Part shown: in pieces, positions 14,208 through 20,306 of the stretch
Position numbering within the stretch: position 1 is the first letter of the stretch
Layout: every line of letters begins with the position of its first letter
IMG/VR virus record: IMGVR_UViG_3300030380_000554
Coordinates: 1 to 27,233 of that record
Origin: a virus
DNA length: 27,233 nucleotides
Direction: 5' to 3' (one strand)
Notes under the pieces: model-generated
What the model saw: the letters and a program-made list of their open reading frames with translations, nothing else
Told to the model about the DNA's origin: nothing
The model's database searches: none
Made by a program: the position numbers and the translations under genes

Positions 14208-14990
14208 CTACCACACTACGTTACCACCACCAATGTATTTACTATCAGTGTCTCCATCTATTACGAACCCACTAGTGTCCTTCTTTGCCCTTCCCTTGGC
14301 ATATAATGCACCTGCCATACCCTTTGGGTCAAGAAAACGTAGGTCGTCTTTGTCCATAGAGAATGTTCTGAAGCCATATCTACCTCGACCATTGGCATAT
14401 ATTCTCTCAAAGTAATCAGGAATATTCTCCTCATCACGAAATACCACAGCCATACTTGTACCTGTCTCGCATACAGCCTTCATTACATCATCAGCATACT
14501 GTGGGTTTGCTTCACTATATGACAACGTCAAGTGATAGTTCTTTGGTAATTTCTTGTATGCACGCTTGATGATCTTTGTGTAATCATAGAACTGTATGTC
14601 AGGAAACTCCTCAATAATCCCATAGTTCTCCCATTGTATATCACTTGTACCATTCAACCTAACACAAGGCTGTATCTCTTTATCAAAACATCTACGCTGA
14701 AACGTAGTCAAATCTTGACGTAGCATATCCAAAAACAACGGCTTGTCCTTCAACCAAACACGTGTCTTACGTAGTCTAGCAGACTGTACATTAGACATAA
14801 CACCACGACCAGCAGTATACAAACAGCCTTCGTGACAGGATGCCATCTTTGCCATAGGGCAAATGTTATGTGTCTTACCCTCAAAAATAGTCTTCCAAGG
14901 TGTAAGATATGTAATGGCTGTAAGATATTCTGAGCCATCACCTTTGACTGTCTTGGCGTTAGTGCCAACTCCTATTAGATTATATGACAT
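14208..14990 (-). CDS. Phage three-cysteine protein, possible Fe-S/TIM-barrel enzyme, 260 aa
   Basis: Belongs to a phage family without a known reaction, distantly like the Gp37/Gp68 (DUF5131-type) proteins. Three cysteines, C44, C52 and C56, occur in NICPMAKMASCHEGCLYTAG, a spacing able to hold a metal or Fe-S cluster. Successive strand-like blocks, CVRLNGTSDIQW, IQFYDYTKI, HLTLSYSEAN and SMAVVFRDE, resemble a (beta-alpha) barrel such as a radical SAM core. GGAG lies 8-9 nt before the ATG, with palindrome copy 3 just upstream. The barrel and cluster are inference. Confidence 0.6.
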   Translation of the reverse strand: MSYNLIGVGTNAKTVKGDGSEYLTAITYLTPWKTIFEGKTHNICPMAKMASCHEGCLYTAGRGVMSNVQSARLRKTRVWLKDKPLFLDMLRQDLTTFQRRCFDKEIQPCVRLNGTSDIQWENYGIIEEFPDIQFYDYTKIIKRAYKKLPKNYHLTLSYSEANPQYADDVMKAVCETGTSMAVVFRDEENIPDYFERIYANGRGRYGFRTFSMDKDDLRFLDPKGMAGALYAKGRAKKDTSGFVIDGDTDSKYIGGGNVVW

Positions 14991-15007
14991 ATGTAGTCTC
15001 CAAAAGT

Positions 15008-15021
15008 GTCCAACATTGGAC
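15008..15021. repeat. 14-bp palindrome copy 3 (GTCCAACATTGGAC)
   Basis: Intergenic. It begins 3 nt after the stop of the 62-aa gene and lies directly 5' of the GGAG site of the three-cysteine gene on the leftward transcript. Confidence 0.85.
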
Positions 15022-15024
15022 TGT

Positions 15025-15213
15025 TTAAAGTTGTTGTGTTTTTACAGTAATAGTAAAACCTTGTCTTTTCAATTCCCTCAGTAAGGCAGGTGGTAAAACA
15101 CTAGTACCATGTATCTTACAAAAGAATGTACTCCACTCACAATCAGGATAGTAATCCTGTCTACCAAAATTGTTTTGGGGTCTTACAAATAATTCTTCAT
15201 CTACAAATAACAT
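15025..15213 (-). CDS. Hypothetical protein, 62 aa
   Basis: MLFVDEELFVRPQNNFGRQD, then STFFCKIHGTSVLPPALLRE and a C-terminal strand GFTITVKTQQL. I start at 15213 because AAGGGA lies 7-8 nt upstream; the earlier ATG pair at 15231/15228 precedes that site and lies inside the upstream gene. Family unknown. Confidence 0.62.
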   Translation of the reverse strand: MLFVDEELFVRPQNNFGRQDYYPDCEWSTFFCKIHGTSVLPPALLRELKRQGFTITVKTQQL

Positions 15214-15214
15214 T

Positions 15215-15367
15215 TTATTTCCCTTCATCATGGTCCAACATTGGACCTTCTTCTAGCTCGTCTTCAAGCTCTGCTTGCTCTTGAAAATAGGCTATATCAG
15301 AATCTCTCTCTGCCTGATCATTTTTTCTAGCCCAAGCTCTTTCACCTTCGTCAAATTCTATAGTCAT
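15215..15367 (-). CDS. Small acidic hypothetical protein, 50 aa
   Basis: MTIEFDEGERAWARKNDQAE followed by a Glu-rich helix (QEQAELEDELEEG) and MLDHDEGK. AAAGGA lies 6 nt before the ATG. Palindrome copy 4 falls inside its end, encoding Pro-Met-Leu-Asp, and the next gene starts 1 nt after its stop. Acidic small proteins of this sort can act as DNA mimics, but nothing here proves it. Confidence 0.65.
   Translation of the reverse strand: MTIEFDEGERAWARKNDQAERDSDIAYFQEQAELEDELEEGPMLDHDEGK
15233..15246. repeat. 14-bp palindrome copy 4 (GTCCAACATTGGAC)
   Basis: Inside the 3' end of the 50-aa gene, in a different reading frame from the copies at 14007 and 15639 (Pro-Met-Leu-Asp rather than Ser-Asn-Val-Gly). 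It lies just before the ribosome site of the next gene. Confidence 0.85.
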
Positions 15368-15385
15368 TTTGTATCCTTTCAAATG

Positions 15386-15399
15386 GTCCAACATTGGAC
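15386..15399. repeat. 14-bp palindrome copy 5 (GTCCAACATTGGAC)
   Basis: Intergenic, in the leader of the 50-aa gene and 5 nt before its AAAGGA ribosome site. The surrounding 15400-15471 gap otherwise shows only AT-rich sequence. Confidence 0.85.
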
Positions 15400-15471
15400 T
15401 ATGTTAAGTTATATAAACACTTTTACTAAAGTTTCAAGTGTTTATAATAACATAAAAGAAAGTGACTGCCG

Positions 15472-16050
15472 TTAAGCAGCCTTCCTTTCTTCGATAGTTT
15501 TGTTCATGGTGTCATTATGTTTAAGAAGATCAATCAACTCTGAGATCTCTATTTTATTGTTCTTACAAACAATTCCTAATGCTTTAGCTAAAGCAAACTT
15601 ATCAATTACCATGTCCTTTTTAATGGTAGGATTTGATGGTCCAACATTGGACTTTCCATCAGTCTCACTCTTTGTAGACTCTACATCTGTCTGAGGCGTA
15701 GTGTCATCAGACTTGTCAGCTTTTTTCATGGCAAACTGAAGAGCTGTAAGACTGGTAAAACCTTTCTTTGAGGTTTTTATGAAAGCTCTGCATTTGTCTT
15801 CATTAGTGACAAACCATAAAGCTTCAGCTCTTCGTCGTTCTCTGAGAAGATCAGAGGAAACTTTATTTGAGTTTGAACGAAGTCTCAGATTTTGCATCAG
15901 CTTTCCAAGCCGTGTGTCAAATCCATCAGACCTAGTGTCAGCTTTAAATTGCTTTTTGTCTTTGGCCTGTTTTTGATTCCAAAGATCACGAAGCTCTTTT
16001 CCTTCATTGATGTCTGAAGATGGTGCTGAAGTTTTTACTGAATTTTCCAT
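15472..16050 (-). CDS. Hypothetical protein, first gene of the leftward operon, 192 aa
   Basis: A charged protein. Residues 15-70 are basic and helical (ELRDLWNQKQAKDKKQFKAD), the middle has RERRRAEALWFVTNEDKCRA, and a polar Ser/Thr/Asp linker around 119-142 leads to a C-terminal helix pair (FALAKALGIVCKNNKIEISE). The C-terminal part could be a small helical binding domain. AAGGA lies 6 nt before the ATG at 16050; an open frame continues upstream to 16254 but without a better start. Palindrome copy 6 lies in the linker. As the promoter-proximal early gene it may be a regulator or host-takeover protein, by position only. Confidence 0.7.
   Translation of the reverse strand: MENSVKTSAPSSDINEGKELRDLWNQKQAKDKKQFKADTRSDGFDTRLGKLMQNLRLRSNSNKVSSDLLRERRRAEALWFVTNEDKCRAFIKTSKKGFTSLTALQFAMKKADKSDDTTPQTDVESTKSETDGKSNVGPSNPTIKKDMVIDKFALAKALGIVCKNNKIEISELIDLLKHNDTMNKTIEERKAA
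15639..15652. repeat. 14-bp palindrome copy 6 (GTCCAACATTGGAC)
   Basis: Inside the coding sequence of the 192-aa protein, in a low-complexity linker, encoding Ser-Asn-Val-Gly as in copy 2. It lies far from any gene start, so an operator role for this copy is less obvious. Confidence 0.85.
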
Positions 16051-16351
16051 TTGCTTTCCTTTATACTTAATTATCATTTTATAAGAGAATTTATATCTCT
16101 CACTAGAGTTCGAGATAAAATTATCGTTAAAATGTAAATAATTAAGATATAGTTTGCTGAAGCTGTCTCTCGTATGATCCTCTGTCCAAGCCGTTTCACG
16201 GGTGACTGCAAAAAATATTGACATATATTTTTGAAGTACATGCGCTAAACTCACGAGGCTTGGTGGTTTGGCTGTGGTATTTCAGCAACACTATCTATTA
16301 TGATCGAATAGGTCTTCGACATAGTGGGTAGGGTTAGCATCGACCCTTCAA

Positions 16352-16399
16352 CACACTCTTAGTGTGACAAATTGGCAACAACCTCACACTCTTAGTGTG
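16352..16399. promoter_or_regulatory. Two identical 15-bp dyads, CACACTCTTAGTGTG
   Basis: Copies at 16352-16366 and 16385-16399 are each a 6-bp inverted repeat around CTT. Start-to-start distance is 33 bp, about three helical turns, so two dimers would bind the same DNA face. Both are followed by a (G/A)CAA motif. This is the expected look of tandem operators. Confidence 0.65.
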
Positions 16400-16415
16400 G
16401 CAACTGACTGAGTAA

Positions 16416-16472
16416 CAGTTGTAAACAACTGGTAAGCCATTGTTTTCACTCAATCTTTCTCACCTTTGGTGA
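16416..16472. repeat. Two inverted repeats beside the tandem dyads
   Basis: CAGTTGT-AA-ACAACTG at 16416-16431 is a perfect 7-bp dyad. TCACC-TTT-GGTGA at 16460-16472 sits in a longer imperfect stem, CTTTC/GAAAG outside. Neither is followed by a clear T-run, so neither is a convincing terminator. Confidence 0.55.
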
Positions 16473-16699
16473 AAGTTAGCTGAGAAGAAGCTCCCACCAT
16501 TGCCATGACACGCAAGGTAAGGCGCAATTGCGTCAGTGGAGTGACCCCGTGCAGGGGGCAAAGGGGGGTATACGTTATATATATACATATAAACACACAG
16601 ATCAGGTATTTTCACTGTTAACCACTTTACGTACTCACAGAACCCCACACATTATGGAAGCTTATTTATCACTATTTGTATAATAATATATTTTTAGGG

Positions 16700-16727
16700 T
16701 TGACATGATATTCAATATGTGTAAAAC
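16700..16727 (+). promoter_or_regulatory. Candidate rightward promoter, TTGACA-16-TAAAAC
   Basis: A perfect -35 TTGACA at 16700-16705 with a 4/6 -10 TAAAAC at 16722-16727. It would give a leader of about 180 nt before the first late gene, passing through the CACTTAA boxes and the ATGATTAATCAT palindrome. Confidence 0.45.
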
Positions 16728-16748
16728 TAAGGATACTAACTAACTAAC

Positions 16749-16861
16749 CACTTAAAGTGATTCACTTAAAAAGATTATTAATTAAACTTTAATAACATTT
16801 AAATGATTAATCATTAAAAACGCCATACACTATTAATGTAACACTTAAATGTTACACTTAA
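16749..16861. repeat. Four CACTTAA heptamers and a 12-bp palindrome
   Basis: CACTTAA occurs at 16749-16755, 16763-16769, 16842-16848 and 16855-16861. The perfect palindrome ATGATTAATCAT lies at 16803-16814 between the pairs. The pair spacings (14 and 13 bp) are similar, suggesting repeated binding sites upstream of and within the proximal promoter. Confidence 0.5.
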
Positions 16862-16878
16862 CTGGTCTATGGTATAAA
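16838..16878 (+). promoter_or_regulatory. Candidate promoter with dyad over the -35, GTTACA-16-TATAAA
   Basis: The -35 GTTACA at 16851-16856 and -10 TATAAA at 16873-16878 are 16 bp apart, placing transcription start about 30 nt before the first late gene. The inverted repeat GTAACA-CTTAAA-TGTTAC (16838-16855) overlaps the -35, a classic place for repressor or activator control. Confidence 0.5.
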
Positions 16879-16913
16879 CCTATTTGTACAATTAATTTAA
16901 ATAAGTATTGACA

Positions 16914-17132
16914 ATGCCTAAAAAATCTGTAAAACTATACACAGATAATGTTTTAGAAGAGTTCTATAACCACACAGTACGTGGATCACTAGAGAATCTT
17001 CATATACCCCACAGTGATGTCTTCTATGTAAGAGAAGCCGTACAAAACCACTATGGTAGACCTTTCACTTTAAAGCACGTAGAAGAAGCTATGATTGCTG
17101 AGGGGTGGATTGATGGAAAGACCAAGGAGTAA
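16914..17132 (+). CDS. Hypothetical protein, first gene of rightward operon, 72 aa
   Basis: MPKKSVKLYTDNVLEEFYNH, then HIPHSDVFYVREAVQNHYGR and KHVEEAMIAEGWIDGKTKE. The second half looks like a small winged-helix or helix-turn-helix (FTLKHVEEAMIAEGW), so DNA binding is conceivable. The ATG has only a weak ribosome site; an in-frame TTG 6 nt upstream is an alternative. The gene lies about 30 nt after the predicted start of the dyad-controlled promoter, so autoregulation is possible but unproven. Confidence 0.7.
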   Translation: MPKKSVKLYTDNVLEEFYNHTVRGSLENLHIPHSDVFYVREAVQNHYGRPFTLKHVEEAMIAEGWIDGKTKE

Positions 17133-17136
17133 TTCA

Positions 17137-17232
17137 ATGAAATACATTTGGGATACAGTAAAAGAAAATAAATTACTAATCATTGCAGCTATTGTAATTG
17201 CAATATTAGCGTATAACTCAGTGTTTGGGTAA
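17137..17232 (+). CDS. Tiny single-span membrane protein, 31 aa
   Basis: MKYIWDTVKENKLLIIAAIV followed by IAILAYNSVFG: a short charged N-terminus and one transmembrane helix. AGGAG lies 7 nt before the ATG, and the next gene starts immediately after the stop. It heads the block of exported and membrane proteins. Confidence 0.7.
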   Translation: MKYIWDTVKENKLLIIAAIVIAILAYNSVFG

Positions 17233-17922
17233 ATGCCCCGTATACTGTCCTACATACTGGTAACACTACTTGTAACAGCTTGTAGTATGGCCTATGCAGC
17301 AGACAGTAACACTGTATCTAGCACTGTGGTGACAGATAAAGCCCCACCAACGGCCTCTGCACCCTCAGTGGTAGTAAATAACTCAGATATCTGTAAGTCA
17401 GGCGCAGCAGCCAGCGTACAAACGCAGGTGCTAGGGGTCGCTACAGGTATAACAATTACAGATGAGAACTGTGAGCGTATAAAGCTTGCACGTTCTCTCT
17501 ATGGTATGGGAATGAAGGTAGCTGCAGTGTCCACCCTCTGCAGAGACTACCGTGTCTTTGATGCAATGTGGATGTCTGGTACGCCCTGCCCCTTCATGGG
17601 TAAGATAGGGAACGAAGCCAAGACTGCATGGGAAAACAATTTAGATGTTATGCCTGAAGATTCAGAGATACGGTTAAAGGAAGAAGAAAAACAAGCAGCT
17701 TTAGTATTAGCACAGAAACATAAACGAGATAATGAGAAGCTTGCCTTAATAGAAAAAGAAAAACAAGACAGACAAGCTAAACTAGATCAAGCTAGAGCAG
17801 ATAGAAAGAAAGAAAAGGAAGCTAAGAAGAAAGCTAAGAAAGAAAAAAGGGCAAACAATGAAGATAAGAAATATCTGTGGTTTAAGCCTCTTGGCACTGT
17901 CCTTATGCTACTCCTTATCTAA
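17233..17922 (+). CDS. Exported/lipoprotein-like phage protein with Lys-rich coiled-coil tail, 229 aa
   Basis: The signal peptide is at residues 1-23. LVTAC (13-17) fits a lipobox with Cys17, and AYA-A at 20-23 is an alternative signal peptidase I site. The central block SVQTQVLGVATGITITDENC then KLARSLYGMGMKVAAVSTLC and MSGTPCPFMG, with four conserved-looking Cys, recurs in marine phage genomes without a function. Residues about 145-212 are a Lys/Glu coiled coil. The last 16 residues (YLWFKPLGTVLMLLLI) are hydrophobic and lie in the 65-nt overlap with the next gene. Probably anchored in or exported through the inner membrane. Confidence 0.78.
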   Translation: MPRILSYILVTLLVTACSMAYAADSNTVSSTVVTDKAPPTASAPSVVVNNSDICKSGAAASVQTQVLGVATGITITDENCERIKLARSLYGMGMKVAAVSTLCRDYRVFDAMWMSGTPCPFMGKIGNEAKTAWENNLDVMPEDSEIRLKEEEKQAALVLAQKHKRDNEKLALIEKEKQDRQAKLDQARADRKKEKEAKKKAKKEKRANNEDKKYLWFKPLGTVLMLLLI

Positions 17923-19525
17923 GGCAGAAGAGGTATGCCCATCAGGAACGGTGGGTCTTTGTGATCCTACAGTACTAGAAACAATAGTAGAGACTGTAGA
18001 TGTAACGACTCAAAACGATGGACAAGGAACTTTAACGACCACCGTAACAACAACTGTAACAACTACAGACACTGTAACAAACGAAGACTCAGGTAACCTT
18101 ATATCATCTGACTCTACTTATGTATCATCTAGCAAACAAGGTGATATGGATACAGATTGGGGTGGTCAAGGCCCAGCAAGTATGCCCAGCGGTAGTTCGT
18201 GTGGTAGTTTAGGCACAGATAAGTGTGCCATGATAACTGGGAGTGGTAACTCAACATCCACAATGGGTGTACCTAACATGGGTACTACTTTTAAACAAAC
18301 GATAAATATATCTAGTCTAAATATAACAAAAGGTGGAAAGACAACCTATACCATAAAAGTAGATAAGCAAGATGCTAGTGATAGTATCTACATGCATATT
18401 ACAGGTAAAAATGGAAACACCACTTCTTTTGCAGGAACAGACATACTATCAGCAGCAGGTACAGCAAGCGGATATGCAGAGTACTCTGGTGGTTTTGACT
18501 TTGCTGACTCTCTTACTTCTCTTATCGTTGAAATAGGGGGCAGAGATATCAACTTGGCTGTAGGGCCAATGTTTGACGATGTGACGATCAATGTGTTGTA
18601 TAACGTAGTCAGTCAGATTGTATTGCAGTCAATAACGACAGTTGAACAATACGTACTACAGAATGATGGTGCTAGTGAAACAGAGATAGAAATAGTAAAA
18701 GATATCTTTGATAATAACATACCAGTAGAACAACCAGATGGTAACTTAGACTTTGAGCCAATAGATGGGGGAGACACAAACGAAGATTCATATGAATCCG
18801 TAGAACTAGAACTAGAGCTAGAGTTTGAAATGGATTTTGAGATGGACTTAGAAATGCCAGATATGGATCTAGAGTTTGATATGCCAGACATGACAATGGA
18901 AGCTCCAGTAACTGCAGTAGATGTAGAAATGGAAATGGACATAGAAGTTGTAGAAGTAACAGAAGCACCAGTAGAAGAAATAGAAGTGGCAGCAGTAGAG
19001 CCTGAACCAGCAGAGAGTACTCCTGAACCAGAGCCACAAAAAGAAACAGTAGAAACAGAACCTGAGTCACAGCCAGAACCTGAAACGCAAGACGAACCAG
19101 AAGCAGAGACTCAGGAAGAAGAAGTAAAGGAAGAGCCTAAAAAAGAAGAGGCTAAACCTGAACCTAAGAAAGAAGAAACAAAAAAGCCTGTAACAAAAGT
19201 AGCAAAAAAGAAAGTTGCTAAACCTAAAACTAAAGCACAGAAAAAAGAAGCTAAAGAAAAAGCAGGTAGTAAGATCGTTAAGAAGATGGGTGACAAAGGC
19301 AGATATGATTCTGCTAATCAATTAAAGACACTCATTGTAATGCAGGTATTAGGAGACACCAAGGAGTTCTTTTCAGCACAAAAGATGTTGCCAGATATTC
19401 AAGGTTTCTTTACAAGTGGGGTCGTACCTGATGCAGAAATAAAAGATAATAACTTTGCGTCTTTTATGTTAACAGGAAAATCTCATGTAAATATGAATGC
19501 ATTAATTGATTTGCAATATAAATAA
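17858..19525 (+). CDS. Large exported protein with acidic then basic TonB-like tracts, 555 aa
   Basis: A clear signal peptide (MKIRNICGLSLLALSLCYSL, cleavage near SKA-E). Residues 45-90 are Thr-rich; 140-260 look like a beta domain (TYTIKVDKQDASDSIYMHIT). Residues 314-346 are a strict acidic/hydrophobic alternation (ELELELEFEMDFEMDLEM), 381-415 a Glu-Pro tract, 427-477 a Lys-Pro-Ala basic tract, and 478-555 a compact C-terminal domain. The EP-then-KP order resembles the periplasm-spanning part of TonB. AAGGG lies 6 nt before the ATG. Function unknown; a cell-envelope or virion role is inferred from export and position. Confidence 0.75.
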   Translation: MKIRNICGLSLLALSLCYSLSKAEEVCPSGTVGLCDPTVLETIVETVDVTTQNDGQGTLTTTVTTTVTTTDTVTNEDSGNLISSDSTYVSSSKQGDMDTDWGGQGPASMPSGSSCGSLGTDKCAMITGSGNSTSTMGVPNMGTTFKQTINISSLNITKGGKTTYTIKVDKQDASDSIYMHITGKNGNTTSFAGTDILSAAGTASGYAEYSGGFDFADSLTSLIVEIGGRDINLAVGPMFDDVTINVLYNVVSQIVLQSITTVEQYVLQNDGASETEIEIVKDIFDNNIPVEQPDGNLDFEPIDGGDTNEDSYESVELELELEFEMDFEMDLEMPDMDLEFDMPDMTMEAPVTAVDVEMEMDIEVVEVTEAPVEEIEVAAVEPEPAESTPEPEPQKETVETEPESQPEPETQDEPEAETQEEEVKEEPKKEEAKPEPKKEETKKPVTKVAKKKVAKPKTKAQKKEAKEKAGSKIVKKMGDKGRYDSANQLKTLIVMQVLGDTKEFFSAQKMLPDIQGFFTSGVVPDAEIKDNNFASFMLTGKSHVNMNALIDLQYK

Positions 19526-19541
19526 AAGGAAATAGATTAGC

Positions 19542-19724
19542 ATGGCTGTTAAAAAGAAATCAACGGTAAACAAGGCTGGTAATTATACAAAACCTACCAT
19601 GCGTAAAAGACTTTTTAATAGTGTAAAAGCCGGAAGTAAAGGTGGAAAGGCAGGTCAATGGTCTGCCCGTAAAGCCCAACTTCTTGCTAAAAAATATAAA
19701 GCTGCAGGTGGTGGGTACAAGTAG
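19542..19724 (+). CDS. Small basic conserved phage protein, 60 aa
   Basis: A Lys-rich protein with the diagnostic end KAGSKGGKAGQWSARKAQLL followed by KKYKAAGGGYK. I recognise this motif from many marine phages and from large eukaryotic viruses (DUF5872-type, from memory). The role is unknown; strong positive charge suggests nucleic-acid or capsid-interior binding. AAAGGA lies before the ATG, and the stop overlaps the next gene's GTG by one base. Confidence 0.75.
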   Translation: MAVKKKSTVNKAGNYTKPTMRKRLFNSVKAGSKGGKAGQWSARKAQLLAKKYKAAGGGYK

Positions 19725-19969
19725 TGGCCTTAAAACCGAGTCAGAAAAGTCTTAAATCGTGGACTAAACAAAAGTGGCGTACTAAAAGTGGTAAGCCATC
19801 AAGCAAGACAGGTGAACGCTACTTACCTACTAGTGCAATTAAATCTTTGTCTAGTAGTGAGTACGCTGCAACCACACGTAAGAAACGAGAAGATACTAAA
19901 AAAGGTAAACAGTTTAGCAGACAGCCACAGGGTGTAGCTAAAAAGACCAAACGGTATAGGAAAGTATAA
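19724..19969 (+). CDS. Small basic conserved phage protein, 81 aa, GTG start
   Basis: (M)ALKPSQKSLKSWTKQKWRTK then SGKPSSKTGERYLPTSAIKS and EYAATTRKKREDTKKGKQFS. The W-x-K-Q-K-W-R-T-x-S-G-K-P-S motif is a familiar marine phage family of unknown role. The GTG overlaps the previous TAG, so it is probably read by reinitiation. Very basic, like its neighbour. Confidence 0.75.
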   Translation: MALKPSQKSLKSWTKQKWRTKSGKPSSKTGERYLPTSAIKSLSSSEYAATTRKKREDTKKGKQFSRQPQGVAKKTKRYRKV

Positions 19970-19970
19970 T

Positions 19971-20294
19971 ATGTCTAAGAAATTAGAGAATGGCTCTAAA
20001 TACGCTATTGCTGACACAGATGGTGATGGCGTTATTACAGACGAAGAAATGGACCGCCATGAACGGTGGGTGCGTTTAGAAAACGAAGACAAACTTATGG
20101 ATACACAACGCATAATGGCGTGGTTAGCTATGGCTACAAGTATTCTTACTGTTGTACTACTATTGACACCAATCATAAATACTGCTAGAATGGAAAGTGC
20201 TTCAGGATTCTTAAATACTTTTCTTGTAGCTCAAATGGGGGTTGTCTTAGGTTTTATGGGAGCAACAGCTTTAAGTAAAACCAAGACACACTAG
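19971..20294 (+). CDS. Membrane protein with EF-hand-like calcium loop, 107 aa
   Basis: Residues 15-26, DTDGDGVITDEE, form a canonical EF-hand loop with the D-x-D-x-D-G pattern and terminal Glu. Two transmembrane helices follow, about 49-67 (WLAMATSILTVVLLLTPII) and 81-100 (LNTFLVAQMGVVLGFMGATA). This combination recurs in marine phages. Calcium binding by the cytoplasmic N-terminus and a role near lysis or virion assembly are inferences. Confidence 0.78.
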   Translation: MSKKLENGSKYAIADTDGDGVITDEEMDRHERWVRLENEDKLMDTQRIMAWLAMATSILTVVLLLTPIINTARMESASGFLNTFLVAQMGVVLGFMGATALSKTKTH

Positions 20295-20306
20295 TTAGGA
20301 TAATAC

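Larger units (their letters stand above)
16051..16913. promoter_or_regulatory. Divergent control region, about 860 bp without a gene
   Basis: Separates the leftward early genes from the rightward late genes. From left to right it holds the early-gene leader, paired CACACTCTTAGTGTG boxes, two further hairpins, a G-rich stretch (16544-16567), an alternating TA run (16570-16590), a TTGACA promoter, four CACTTAA heptamers and a promoter-operator next to the first late gene. I found no convincing leftward sigma70 promoter and no tRNA. The density of dyads would suit a switch region or a replication origin. Confidence 0.7.

Noticed and set aside
13470-15652. Palindrome cluster as a CRISPR array
   Set aside because: Spacing is irregular (about 140 to 1000 bp), the unit is only 14 bp, and copies lie inside genes.
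16218-16246. TTGACA at 16218 as a rightward promoter
   Set aside because: No acceptable -10 hexamer occurs 15-19 bp downstream.
16255-16400. Possible tRNA or structured RNA in the control region
   Set aside because: Short stems occur but no cloverleaf, T-loop GTTCRA motif or CCA end could be found.
16460-16480. CACC-TTT-GGTG stem as a rho-independent terminator
   Set aside because: The stem is short and no T-run follows on either strand.
16460-16648. 62-residue open frame on the minus strand in the control region
   Set aside because: Composition (PPLPPARGHST, CVYMYIYNVY) is not protein-like, it lacks a ribosome site and it runs over hairpins and a G-rich tract.
16908-16913. TTGACA at the first late gene as a -35 element
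   Set aside because: It touches the start codon of the 72-aa gene, so any transcript would start inside the gene; chance occurrence is likely.
18613-19321. Several long Leu/Ser/Phe-rich minus-strand frames opposite the acidic and basic tracts
   Set aside because: They are antisense images of the low-complexity Glu/Asp/Lys codons in the 555-aa gene and have no ribosome sites.
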